DNA from: Melieria omissa
Lineage: Eukaryota; Arthropoda; Insecta; Diptera; Ulidiidae
DNA length: 64,000 nucleotides
NCBI GenBank assembly: GCA_963971225.1
Contig: OZ020269.1
Coordinates: forward strand, 13,292,701 to 13,356,700
Direction of reading: 5' to 3'
The notes under the pieces are model-generated. The model ran no database searches and was not told where the DNA came from. It was given only the letters and a program-made list of their open reading frames with translations. Position numbers and translations under genes: made by a program. Below, piece after piece: positions 46,768 through 57,625 of this stretch (the stretch's first letter is position 1; each line of letters opens with the position of its first letter).

Positions 46768-46775
46768 CCTTCGGT

Positions 46776-48095
46776 TACCCTAAAACTAAAATTTTTTGTG
46801 CCAAAATTTTGCCAAAAAGGCCCAAAGTGGATACGAAAGGACCATTTCATGTAAATTGGCGCATTTGTTTTGACACTAAAGCAAAACATGGCTTTTATAT
46901 CGAAATTTTTACTGATGGCCCTCAAAAAGTTATTTATTTGTTTTTTTCCTTATAAATTTTTGTTTAATAGAGCCCCAAATAACACAAAAGCGATCCAAGG
47001 GTCCAAGTGAAATAAAAAGGCCAAAAGGTTGCCACTTTTGGTCCAAAGGGGCTTTGGCCATGCCACCAAATGCCGGCAAACTTGTCCAAACTGAGGCTGG
47101 CAGCACTGTGCTTTGACACGTTGACATTCTTTTGGTGTCTTTTTGCAATTCAATAGCAAATTTAGAAAAATTAATACGTATGTTGTCATTTTTTAGCGGC
47201 AAACGTCATCAACGTCTACTTTGTTGATTGCACGTTAAGAAACTGAACTTAGTGTTGAGGCTTAGCTATTAAAAAGCTTTGAGTAATAAACATTCAAAAT
47301 ATTGCCAAAAAGTGCTTTTTGGTTGGGTAACTAAAAAAAATTGGCATTATGAGATCAAAGTTAGCTCTTTAATAAAGCGGTGAACGTGTACTTAAACGAT
47401 GTGAGCAACTTTTTATGGAGCTTTTTTGCTCAATTGTGGAAGTGCTTTCATACTCTGCTGTATACAAGTGTGAAAATTGAACTTTCGGCTTTAAACTAGA
47501 GGCGCTAGATTTGTACTATTTCAAGCATAACTGATTTCTTGACTTGTTGTAAATTGGTGAAAATGTTTGAAAAAACCAACAATTCCGGCGCCATAAGTTT
47601 TATGTTTTTTTTTGTCAATTCTGGACAAATTATAACTTCACTAAGTAAATGGACCTATTTCAGATTATGCTGGAATGCTACAATTGAAATGTCGGTCTTC
47701 TTTATAACCTAAAAACCTTAATATAAAAAAGTATTTTCGGAATTGTGGTGATGAAAAACAGTGCGGTGATTATGTTAATTGCATTAAAATTGAAATTAAA
47801 TAAAAAACTAAAAAATATCCAACATTTTAAAATAATAATTTTTCAAAGTGTACATTCGCGATAACCTCAACTGGGTTTTGTGGTGAGAATTTTAGAGAAC
47901 GTTATCTACACAACACAAAATGAAACAAAGAGCAACTGACAGCGGTAACGAAAACGAAAAAAGAAGGAGGTCAGCTGTTTGAGCGCCATACCCACCCGCT
48001 GCTGCCAGCAGATATCGTCGCTCAACAAGTCGCCCTGTACAAAAACTCATACACAACCGAAAAGAGCAGACAATTTATGGTTTTCCACTGTATAT
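46776..48095. other. spacer upstream of the carboxypeptidase gene
   Basis: No gene recognised. Overlapping minus-strand frames at 46930-47202 are open for about 90 codons but lack a domain. The last 200 bp are GC-richer (GAGCAACTGACAGCGG, CTGCTGCCAGCAG) and may be regulatory. Confidence 0.4.
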
Positions 48096-48097
48096 CA

Positions 48098-48136
48098 TAT
48101 ATACACCGCATCAACTAGCCAACACCAACGTCAGAG
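48098..48136 (+). promoter_or_regulatory. candidate TATA box and start region of the carboxypeptidase gene
   Basis: TATATAC at 48098-48104 precedes GTCAGAG (48130-48136), an initiator-like site, about 75 nt before the ATG at 48207. Motif evidence only. Confidence 0.35.
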
Positions 48137-48206
48137 ACACGGCGCTCCATAGCGCAGTTCTACAAATACAAACAAGTTGATAAGCAGAAGAGGTATTGGC
48201 ACAAGA

Positions 48207-49624
48207 ATGCCGCAGTCATCGTGCTGTGTGTGGCTCGTGGCGCTGCTCATTACACTCGGCACCATGTCGGCGAACAGTACTGCGGACGGCGACACAGCGC
48301 ACGCCTACTGCACCAAGCAGGAGCGCCAGTGTGGCGAAGCGCCGCCCGAGGATCGGGCACGCTACGATCACTATCGCATCTACAATGTGGAACTGGAAAC
48401 ACAGCAGCACATCGATCTACTGACGCAGCTGGAGCAGCAGAGCGACAGTTTGACGTTCATTGGACATGCGCGCGAGGTGGGCCAGAAGCTGTCCGTGCTG
48501 GTGGCAGCACATCGTGTAGCCGACTTTGCCGACCTGTTGGCAACGTACAAGGTTAAGCATCGCATCCTGGTGAGTGCACACAGTAGTTGTAGTGTGTGTC
48601 GTAGTTAATCAGCGCATTGGCGCGTTTGCAGACGTACAACTTCCAGGAGAAGATCGACAGGAACATGGCTGAGGTGTTGCCCATTGGCACAAATGTCACC
48701 AAATTCGATTGGCAACATTACTTTCATCTGGACACCATCTACGCTTGGATGCAGCACATGGTGGAGCAGTATCCCAAAGATCTGACACTGCTGGACATGG
48801 GCACCAGCACACAGGGTGTACCCATCAAAGGCTTGAAGCTGTCGCGCAACGGCACCAACAAGGCCATCTTCATTGAGAGCGGCATACACGCGCGCGAATG
48901 GATTGCGCCCGCCACTGCCACCTTCATTATAAATAAGCTGCTCACCGACACCCAGGAGCCCATACAGCATCTGGCCAACAATTACAACTGGATTGTATTT
49001 CCGTGCGTCAATCCGGACGGCTACAAGTACACCTTCGAGCACGATCGCATGTGGCGCAAAAATCGCCAACTGTTCGGCACCTGCCGTGGCGTGGACTTGA
49101 ATCGCAACTATCCGGACCATTGGAATACCACTGGTTGCAGCGGCGATCCCTGTCGCTATGACTACTCGGGGCCGAGCGCCGCTAGCGAAGTGGAAACAAA
49201 GCGCGTTGTCGAGTTCATAACGCAACATGTGGCCAAGGAGCAGATTAAAGCATACATAGCGCTGCACTCGTACTCCCAGATGATCATGTTTCCGTACGGC
49301 TACAAGAAGGAGCACATTTCCAACTATGACGATCTGCAGGAGTTTGGCCGCAGGGCGGTGGGCTGCATTAAAGAGTTGAGCGGCAGATCCTACACTAGCG
49401 GCAGCCTCATTGAGACCATCTATCCGTCCAGCGGCGATAGCATGGACTGGGCGTACGGCGCGGCAAAGATACCGATTGCGTATACATTCGAGTTACGTGG
49501 GCCGCCAGACAGCGAGGATTTGTTCATACTCCCGGCGGTGGAAATAACGCCAACTGCACAAGAAGCCTTCGCTGCCATAAGGACTATAGTTGAAACGGCC
49601 ACGGAAAGGGGATACTTTAAGTGA
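48207..49624 (+). CDS. secreted zinc carboxypeptidase, M14A family (2 exons, 451 aa)
   Basis: Exons are 48207-48569 and 48632-49624, with a 62-bp GT-AG intron in phase 0. It removes single C-terminal residues from peptides, probably as a secreted digestive or extracellular zymogen. Residues 1-22 form a signal peptide (hydrophobic core VWLVALLITLG), about 31-130 the activation peptide, and the rest the catalytic domain. Zinc ligands are H207 and E210 (IHAREW) and H333 (LHSYS). R263 (MWRKNR), N278 and R279 (LNRNY) match substrate-anchoring residues, Y385 and E408 (YTFELRG) the catalytic Tyr and Glu. Bovine position 255 corresponds to M392 (GDSMDW), so the S1' pocket should be hydrophobic, A-type, rather than the Asp of B-type. 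Length suits the family (about 420-450). AATAAA lies at 49788-49793. The start is the only ATG giving a signal peptide. It converges on the METTL25 gene with about 400 bp between stops. Confidence 0.95.
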
Positions 49625-50025
49625 ATTCTGGCCATATTTATGATTTACTGTACTGCTTATTTTACTGTCCGTAAACACCTCACGTTTCTAATTTGTTGAA
49701 TTAGTAGCTTAATGTACAATGGGACATTTATGTACCACAACTAACAAAGAGTCAAGGTATATTAATGTACCTTGACAAACAATTATAAATAAAAAAGGAA
49801 TTATATTTTCTCATATTCAAACATTTTCAAATTGCTCAAACGTTTGAGAGGTGAGTTACGAGTTTATTTAGTTTTCAAATCCATTTATTTTATTTATTTA
49901 TTTATCTTACACCGAGTATTCTTTGTCCCCTACAACTAAGCAAGGCAGATCATTTCAAATTGCATATTCACGTTAATAAAATCTTATCTAGATCACACAC
50001 ACATGAAATGCAGCACGACCAAATA

Positions 50026-51736
50026 TCAGCTGCGTTTTGTGGCGCTTGTAATGTGATTGCGTGGCGACAAACGTGGATCAAATATGGCACTAATTTCCAC
50101 ATGACACTCTGCAAAAGTATTAATGACATTTTAAGCGTAAATGCAACTGCCAGCGAAAGATGATACTCACGTTGCTCTCGCAAAAACAGCGCTCGATCGT
50201 ACAATATGACACTTTCCACTAGTGGTGCAAACATTAGTCGCAACGTGTAGAAGATAACAATGCGTTTCCAGTGCTGCAAGTCTGTGGCAGTTGGTGTGGT
50301 CCGCAGCGCTACTGCGGGAAGGTGTATTGCCTCCAAGCCCTGCACAGCTTTGTAGAAATAACTGCAGACAAAATGTGTGCTTAATTAAGGGGAAAAACTT
50401 AAAAGTGTGTAACGTACTCTTCGAATTGCATGCCCGGCACATGCTTAACGTTTCTTAATCCGCAGTGCCGCAGCTCGGGCCAATGTTTTATCAGTATGCG
50501 CTCCGTAGCCGCACGAAATGAGTGCACCTTCAGATGCTCATAATCACCCATGGCCAAGCGATCGCAGTACACCTCCGCAGCATGGCAGGAAATTTCGCGC
50601 GACTCATAGCGCAAAGCCGATCGCACACCCATCTGCTGCATATGAGCGCTCAAAGGATAACCAAACATGCTTGTATTGCTAGACGTTTCGCTGGTGCTCA
50701 GCTTCATGTAACAGCAACTAACAAAGTTGAGAAACTTGGCTTGCACGCAACTGAGAAACAAACGCATCAGTATGGCTGCCAAATCCCCACACGGATGCAA
50801 TCCAACAATGCCAAAACGAAAATTGCTATCAGGCAGCTGTAGCGCTGCCCTAATGGTGGCCACAAACTCGTGTGGCTGCATTTCGTTGGTTAGTTTTAGT
50901 GTAACATGCTTTGGACGCTGGAAGCTGGCAGTTTCTTGAACGGATAAATGCTTTTTGGCAACATTCTCTAACTGCAAATCGATGATGCTGCAAATAAGCT
51001 TTGATTCAAATATTTGAACAAAGGAAACTGTTTTTCATTTGGCTCACCTTGCCTGCTCGTTGAACGCCTGCTGCATTTCCAGACAGCAAACTCGTATGCC
51101 AAAACCATAGCCCAGTATGCGTGCCAGATGGCCGAGACCAGCGCCAAAGTCTACAACAAAATCAACTGGTATTTGCAGGCAGCTGCGCTTGCAAATTGCA
51201 GCCATGTACTGGATTTCGTGCAGTTTTTTGGGCTTGACACATTTTCTGAAGATGTGCTTTAGCTTCGGATGTGACAACAAAGTGCTGTGCAGCATGGTGT
51301 GCTTTATGCGAAATTAAATAGAAATTTACAGCTACTAATAATGAGCAAAACAACAGTTTATGTTATGGTAAACCTCATCTTTCATTGCGCGTTGCCTGGA
51401 AATGCACAAATCGCGTAGCAGCTGTCGCAGCGCCAGCAGCTCCAATGGAAACACTTTCTCGGTTAAAGCAACATTGTAATCTAGCAGCTGGTGTAGTTTT
51501 TCGGTTGGTAGTGCTTCCAAAAGTTCGCGCCACGCATCAGGCAATTTCGCCCAGTGCTCATCCACATAAAAGTCCTGCAAACGTATACAATCACATTTTG
51601 TCAAATTTTATTCCATTCGACCATTTCTACCGCTTACCAACATGTATGCATTTATAAGCCAATCATATTTATTTATTATTTGTAGTGATTTTTGTAATAT
51701 TGCTTGCAATTTTTGTACTGAAACATTTTTGTCCAT
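50026..51736 (-). CDS. METTL25: METTL25-family methyltransferase-like protein (6 exons, 465 aa)
   Basis: Exons on the minus strand are 51736-51638, 51574-51374, 51301-51048, 50987-50418, 50361-50171 and 50108-50026; the sum is 1398 nt in frame. The protein shows an N-terminal helical part, a Rossmann SAM-binding motif VDFGAGLGHLAR (exon 3), and the family signatures VGLHPCGDLAA and SCCYMKL (exon 4), then LYDRALFLREQ and FDPRLSPRNHITSATK near the C terminus. These are characteristic of METTL25/METTL25B (RRNAD1), putative methyltransferases whose substrate is not clear to me; which of the two paralogues this is I cannot settle. The last exon is recognised by its homology and correct phase although it is only 83 bp. 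The exon 2 donor (GAG|GTTTAC) and the exon 3 acceptor (ATAAAG|CAC) are weak; CACAG six codons later is an alternative acceptor only if the phase differs. TTTATT near 49862-49905 may be the polyadenylation signal. Confidence 0.88.
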
Positions 51737-51936
51737 TTGTCAGGGAAATGGGTACAAAAAAACATGCTGTTTATGAATGTAAACAGAAATCAGCTGTTTT
51801 AGTTTTTGGTTGCTTATTTGTGCCGGTGCTGCCAACTTAGTGTTTTTTACGGCGCTCGTATTAAAGTTTGAATGATTGGCGAACTATATAAAATTAAAAT
51901 GAAGCAACAAAAACAAAAAAAAAACAAAACCTAGTA

Positions 51937-52433
51937 CAGTAGCGACTCGGTAAAAGCAACCGATTAATGACAGAGGCAGTTGCAACTACCGAGTTTGTTG
52001 CAATTATCGAGTCTACATTTTTGTATGAAAATTTGCTAATTTCACAGAGTTTTATAAGGGTTTCATTAGAATTCATTATTATTTTATTCATATTTTGTCG
52101 TATTACAAAAAAAAGAACTTCACCTAATCACATTCATTGTGTTTACGAAAAATCAAACAGAAACAAGAACTCCAAACACTTCTTCAAAAGGCTTTAATTA
52201 ACAAAACAGTTTGATAACAATTTAGTTTACTGATTTAAAGAAACTAGAGAGAGAAACGGGACATCAACTGACACTCTACTCCACAAAAAGAAAATAAGAC
52301 GAAGAAAAAGTTGCGATTATTGAGGATTTTCGGCAGCAGTTGCTTTTACTGAGTCTATAATGTATAAAATTCGGTGGTTGCGATAATCGAGGATTTGCGC
52401 AAATCGAGGGTTGCTTTTACCGAGTCGCTACGG
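51937..52433. mobile_element. pogo/Tigger-like MITE (497 bp)
   Basis: Ends are CAGTAGCGACTCGGTAAAAG and CTTTTACCGAGTCGCTACGG, a 25-bp inverted repeat with one mismatch near the tip, flanked by TA (51935-51936 and 52434-52435). Inner phrases TTGCAATTATCGAG and GTTGCGATAATCGAGG are also inverted, as is usual for pogo-like elements. No transposase. Confidence 0.8.
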
Positions 52434-52439
52434 TATAAG

Positions 52440-52687
52440 GGAAAAGTAATAGAAAAGAAAGTCAGAAAGAGTATGGAAACAATTAAATCCGTTTTAACAT
52501 AATTTGGCAAGTTTAGTCGGTAAATTTGAGAGTGCCCTCTTATTTCCCTACTTTTTCTTCTGGGTCGTTCTGACGACAAACACTGCCATATATATCATGT
52601 TCGTCATATGTCGTCAAATGCATTATCATTGCACCGCAAAAACTGACGAAAAGTACGATTGAAGTCGACTGACATGCCGTTCTCACT
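52440..52687. other. spacer between the pogo-like MITE and the HARBI1-like fragment
   Basis: GTCGTCA words cluster at 52570-52660 (GACGACAAACACTGCC, CGTCATATGTCGTCAAATGC) and recur downstream at 53265-53350; these could be remnants of transposon termini. Nothing else recognised. Confidence 0.35.
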
Positions 52688-53067
52688 TTGCTACTCAAAT
52701 ACAATTGGAACAAATTCAAACAAAGCAAACAGATGTTATTCGAAAACAGGAAAACTGTGCAAACGAGAGACAGTGACAGTGGAAACCGCGGCTTTAGGAA
52801 AAGGCTTTTTAAATATCCTGTATCAGGATATTTAAAAACAACCGACCTGGGGACCTGGGCTTACCACAGATCCACCAGTGGATTTTACGAAACGCTGCGG
52901 GCATGGATGCGGGAGCAAGACCCTCAGTGGTTCCGCAACTTCGTCCGGATAAGTGTGGACGACTGCGACTACCTTGTGGCACGTCTATCGCCACATATCA
53001 TTAAAAAACACGCAGTTTCTGCAAGCGATTACGGGGCAAAACGTTCACAATTTCCAAATGCAAACAC
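52688..53067 (+). pseudogene. N-terminal fragment of a PIF/Harbinger (HARBI1-like) transposase
   Basis: The plus frame reads GFYETLRAWMREQDPQWFRN followed by RISVDDCDYLVARLSPHI and IKKHA. This is the segment that precedes the DDE domain in HARBI1-type nucleases, in which a short acidic/aromatic linker, FRNF.R and a DxxxxLL-like helix are typical. The catalytic domain is missing: the frame runs into a hAT-type MITE at 53068. A perfect 15-bp hairpin lies in the upstream coding part (52806-52838). It is probably a dead transposon piece; a domesticated exon is possible but unsupported. Confidence 0.5.
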
Positions 53068-53221
53068 CAGGCGCGGATTCAGAAAAATATTTCGGGGGGT
53101 TTCAAAAAGTAATTCTATAATATTTGTACAATGCCTTTTGATTTGTATGTACTTTTATAGGCGATCCAAATATTTCGAGGGGGGTTTCAACCCCCAAAAC
53201 ACCCCCCTGAATCCGCCACTG
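53068..53221. mobile_element. hAT-type MITE (154 bp) with 8-bp target duplication
   Basis: Ends CAGGCGCGGATTCAG and CTGAATCCGCCACTG, flanked on both sides by GCAAACAC (53060-53067 and 53222-53229). Same family as 17973-18124: both contain GAAATATT next to a GGTTTCAACCCCC-type palindrome. It sits within the HARBI1-like fragment. Confidence 0.88.
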
Positions 53222-53229
53222 GCAAACAC

Positions 53230-54240
53230 AAACACAATTTTCCAGCATGTTGACTTATTTTGTTTTGTCGTCAAACGTAGTCAAATCGTTCGTTGGACAC
53301 AAATTCTATCGTTCTCATTTGATTGTCATTTTGCATGGCAAATCGTAGTCATACATGCAGGCAAACGCAAATGACGCCATATGAAATTTATTTCATTTAG
53401 TTTAATAATATTTACTTTCATTTAACGGACTACAAATGACACCATATTTGACATAGTCAAAACGGGGCATTACGGAATCTGATATTAAATCTATGACCTT
53501 CAAATAAACACGATGGAATGGTTAATCAATAATCAATAAATTTTAAGGATTCAATTCATGTACAAGGAAACCCCTAAACCTATTGAACAGAAAATTAATA
53601 TTATTAAGTAACTCTTTCGTTATCAAAAAAAACACAACTATAAATACGACTAATAAATATGACTTTTTTTGTTTAGTTGTTTTTGTTGTTACTAAATGCT
53701 GCGCAACATTCATTATTGTTGAGCCAAACCAAGTTTTATATCTTAAAACAAAATTTCATAATCAGACATGTGCTGAAAATCGCGCGATTTCAAATCGGAA
53801 TTCGAAATCGTATGAATTTTTGAGGGGTGTGTTACAAAACGGACGATTTAATTTCACTTCGAAATAAAAAACAAGCTGATATTTTTGTTGACGTCTTTAC
53901 AATTTTTTTCCGAAACGTTAACAAGTTTGTTTACTGAATGAACTCAAAATAATAAAAGCATAAAAGCCGTCTATTACTTATTTATTTATGGAGTCTATGG
54001 TTTAACATCCTTACAGATTACAACTAAAATGTACTTATTTGGTAGGTGCACATAAATTACTTAAATTACTTTAATAACTTTTTTATGCTGTCACAAAAAT
54101 AAATGGGCAGCACTCGCAAAAGTTCTACAAAAGCTGTTGTTCCTTTCAATTTCATTTACCACAGTCCGCCTTGCCCACCGGCCAAAACCAACCACAGCTG
54201 TTTTTGACATTTAACTTCTATTAGCACTTCGCTAGCGGAA
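53230..54240. other. spacer upstream of the plus-strand oxidase
   Basis: AT-rich; no gene recognised. A short frame at 53583-53867 has no domain. Confidence 0.4.
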
Positions 54241-55116
54241 TCAAAACAAAACGAACGCAACAACAGCAGCGACGTCGACTAGAGCGTGTAGTGCAATTAA
54301 TAATCTCTTCTTCTTGAGCATTGTAATTTTTTTGTTATTAAAAACCAGTTTTGTTTTAATCGAATACAAAGTCGAAACGCAGAAAGTGAATGAAGCAGCG
54401 CAATAACAACAACGCCAAACTAACGCAATGCAAACCAGTTAGATGCCTCCGCACTTGCACTCAGCGTTGCTTACAATTTTTCACTTACAACTGCGAGTTG
54501 AACGAACACAAAACGAAGTCAATTGAAAATATTTGCACAATAAATGTCAAGCAAAGTGAGGGCGCAAAGTAAAAGTGATAAGCAGTTTTGTTCTGTGTTA
54601 AAGTGCGCGATTAGCTGTGGCACGTCCAGTCAGTGGCCGCTTCAGTGGCGACAGAGTTGGGGGCAGCAACAACAATTACGCGAACCATTAATTGCATTTC
54701 ACGGTCAAAGTTCAACAAGGACGCACACCAACAAACGCCAACGCCACACAAAGGTAAAGCTAATCGATGCGATTAGAATAGGCGATCGTCATAAAAACTA
54801 ATACTTTATTGTGCCCTGCAGAAATTGCTGCCAAAGCCAATCACACTGCACACACGGCCGCATAGCTGTTGTACTTATCCCGTCAGCAAAGCAATTGAGG
54901 CGTTTAGTATTCGTGCGGAGCGCGGCGTAAACAGTCGCAACAATTTCAAAATTCTTAAGCCTTGCACACGAAACTGCTAATTATTATGCGCATTTGATTA
55001 AATGATTTGATTTAAACTGATAATTACACAGTCAGCGCAATAACGCTTCGAGAGCTAAACAGACTCGGGCAACAGTGTTGAAATAAGCAAAATAACAAGA
55101 AATACGAGATTTCGAA
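54241..55116 (+). promoter_or_regulatory. probable 5' leader of the plus-strand oxidase, with a candidate 68-bp intron
   Basis: GC content and CAACAGCAGC-type words rise here, as in fly 5' leaders. A plausible intron runs 54754-54821: donor AAG|GTAAAG, branch-like ACTAATAC near 54807, acceptor CCCTGCAG|AAA. The first coding ATG follows at 55117. Short ATG frames at 54390 and 54544 would be upstream ORFs. All of this is inferred from composition and splice motifs. Confidence 0.4.
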
Positions 55117-55240
55117 ATGACAACGACCACAATAAATCCCGACTTGGAGAAGGAACGCAACACTGCCACCTTTAATACGCAGGAGTTTGCCTACTGGTGG
55201 GTGGGCGGCAAGAAGAAGTACGAGGACAAGAAGGCACTGG
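55117..55240 (+). CDS. first coding exon of another acyl-CoA oxidase (partial gene)
   Basis: ATGACAACGACCACAATAAA opens a frame reading NPDLEKERNTATFNTQEFAY then WWVGGKKKYEDKKALG and stops at a GTGAGT donor (CTGG|GTGAGT) in phase 1, the same phase and place as exon 1 of copies A-D. NPDL.KERN.ATF is the N terminus of ACOX1-type acyl-CoA oxidases, the alpha-helical domain that precedes the FAD domain. No exon 2 (which should carry an NPGG motif) is visible on the plus strand up to 64000, so intron 1 exceeds 8.7 kb. It lies outside the minus-strand array in opposite orientation and its sequence is not especially close to any of A-D, so it is probably an older paralogue. Confidence 0.85.
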
Positions 55241-56231
55241 GTGAGTACAACAACTGCTGACGTCCAACACCAACCAAATCAATTTTGTGCGCAAAGCCTA
55301 TTGAATGACATTTAAGTACAATTAAATACATAGTTGGATTGAAATAACGTTGCTGCTTGAAATCATTATCGTTTAATGGTTTTTGTTGTTGCTTTAATCC
55401 ATGTCCACGTCAATGGTTAAAATAGGCCAACATAGCCAAAACAAACGTCTGTATGTTTGCTGTATGTGTGTGATTGCTGGCTGCATGGTTGTGGTTAGTT
55501 GGATTAGCGATTAGCGTAACCGCTGGTTGAACGTAATCTTAGCTTCAAGTACATTGAAGCAGTAGCGTGATGAACATTGCAATATTAAAAGATTCAAGTG
55601 AAAATTTAAAATTTGAAAGCGTAACTGGGCTTTATGGAGATTGTAGAAAGAAGAAGTATGAGTTAGGTAGAGCATAATTCTGCTACTTTCATGAATAAGT
55701 GGGCAATATTTAAAGTTGAGGAGAGGTGACTTACATTTTTTTTAAAGAAAAAACAGTTGTGAATTTTTTTTAATCAAATGATAATTGTGAAATGAATTAA
55801 CCTCAATCTTTTTAATATCTTAAGTATAATAATGAATTAATAATTTATAATAAATAATAATAATAATAATAATTTTATATTATTTTAATAATTTTATATT
55901 ATTTTAAGTTTATCATCATAAATCTTTCAAAAACTATTCCAAGAACTAAATCAATTAATTATCTTCTAAGACTTAAGTGACGAACTTTCAGTTGGAGCGC
56001 TTTTGTTAATATATTCTACTGGTTTCTAAAGGAAATTTTAATGGTATTCAAATTTTCGTATTCAATAAGTACAAGAAGCACAACTTTTATGTGTTTCTAT
56101 GTAGGAAGACTGGTCAGTTGGTAGAAGTGGCTGTTCCAAGGTGGAACCCACTTAGGCCATGAAGGCCTGAAAAATAACTAAATTTAAACAGATTTCACTA
56201 ACTTACTAATACTAAACAGATTTTAAATATT
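55241..56231. other. intron 1 of the plus-strand oxidase, first part
   Basis: No gene. AATAAT runs at 55840-55880. Nothing else recognised. Confidence 0.45.
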
Positions 56232-56243
56232 TATTTCGTTTGT

Positions 56244-57613
56244 TACTTGGGGCTTATCCCCCCGTCTCACACATTGGATTTACACTGCAGTTATTAGACC
56301 CATTATGCTCTACGGGATCATAGTATGGTGGACTGCGGTGGATAAGAAGACCTATGCCAAAAGACTCGAGACTGTACAGAGAGCCGCTGGGTTGTGTATA
56401 ACAGGCGCAATGCGCACCACTCCGACAGCGGCACTGGACAAAATCTTGGGATTTTATCCAATTGGTCTGACTGCGAAAAGCGTCGCTAAAAAGGCCGCGC
56501 TTAGACTTAAGGTAACTTGACAGCTCACGCTACGACATTACGGCCACAGCAGGTTACACGCAGGGGTAGGCGAAAGCTCAGACTACGCCGTACCTCAAGC
56601 CAATTTCGACTTCAAACCCCACGTGATCCTAGAACCGGATGGGTGGCGACAGGGGCTCGAACCCAGCCGTCAATCCTTTAACCTGTTCACGGATGGATCC
56701 AAGATGACAGAGGGAGTGGGATCTGCAGTTTTCTGTCCGGAACTTGACCTTCAACAGTCTTTCCGGCTCCCGGACTACTGCAGCATCTTCCAAGCAGAGG
56801 TACACGCTGCCACAAGAGCGGCGCAACTAGCAATGGATCGCACCCCTCCAGACTCTCGGATAAACATCTATATCGACAGCCAAGCAGCCATAAAAGCAGC
56901 AGCTGGGGTATTGTCAAACTCGATATGCGTACGGAACTGCAAAACCAAATTGGACGAACTCTGTCGCAACAGAGTAGTCACTATCTATTGGGTACCGGGT
57001 CACAAAGGAGTTGAGGGAAATGAGAAGGCTGATGCGCTCGCCAAAGCCGGGGCACGACTGCCGACGGTTAGCGAGCCAGACATCCATCCACCCCTCTCCA
57101 CGCTCAAAACGGAAATAGAAGAGAATATGATTCGAGAAGCGGCGTCCATGTGGGAGAGATCTACATCTCACAGGACAGCAAAAATCATGCTTCGCGAACA
57201 CAATATCAACAACACAGAGTTTGTACTATCACTCCGAAGAGATGATTGCAAACTATTAACCGGGATACTCACGGGACACTGTCTCACACCGTCCCACGCT
57301 GCCAAACTTGGCTTGGTACCAAGTGATGCATGCACAAGATGTGGTGAAGACAGTGCCAAGGGTACCCTGGAGCATTTGCTGTGCCACTGCCCTGCTCTCT
57401 ACAGATCACGGGTCAGCTGCCTCGGATCCGCGTCGTTCCCTTCCTTGGAAAGAATCGCGGAACAAAAAAGCTGCGACTTGCTTAGATTTGCCAAAACGTT
57501 TTTAAAAAATTATATACAGGTCTGAAGCTCCAGAACCTTTCTGGTATCACTATGGACCAACATGGTCTATGTGAGACCCCCCCGTGGGTCAGCCAGCCTA
57601 ACCTAACCTAACC
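56244..57613 (+). mobile_element. 5'-truncated non-LTR retrotransposon with RNase H, 12-bp target duplication
   Basis: Flanked by TATTTCGTTTGT at 56232-56243 and 57614-57625. It begins inside the reverse transcriptase C terminus (IMLYGIIVWW, CITGAMRTTPTAAL), with a frame break near 56520. An open frame at 56623-57525 then encodes RNase H: LFTDGSKM, IFQAEVHAA, IYIDSQAAIKAA and VPGHKGVEGNEKADALA give the Asp-Glu-Asp-Asp set. A zinc-binding CTRC...LEHLLCHC follows. The tail is (CCTAA)n at 57598-57613. This layout fits RNase H-bearing LINE clades (I/R1/LOA group). It is dead on arrival because of truncation, and sits in intron 1 of the plus-strand oxidase in sense orientation. Confidence 0.92.
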
Positions 57614-57625
57614 TATTTCGTTTGT

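Noticed and set aside
46930..47202. 90-codon minus-strand ORF
   Set aside because: No domain, and no start context or homologue that I can recognise.
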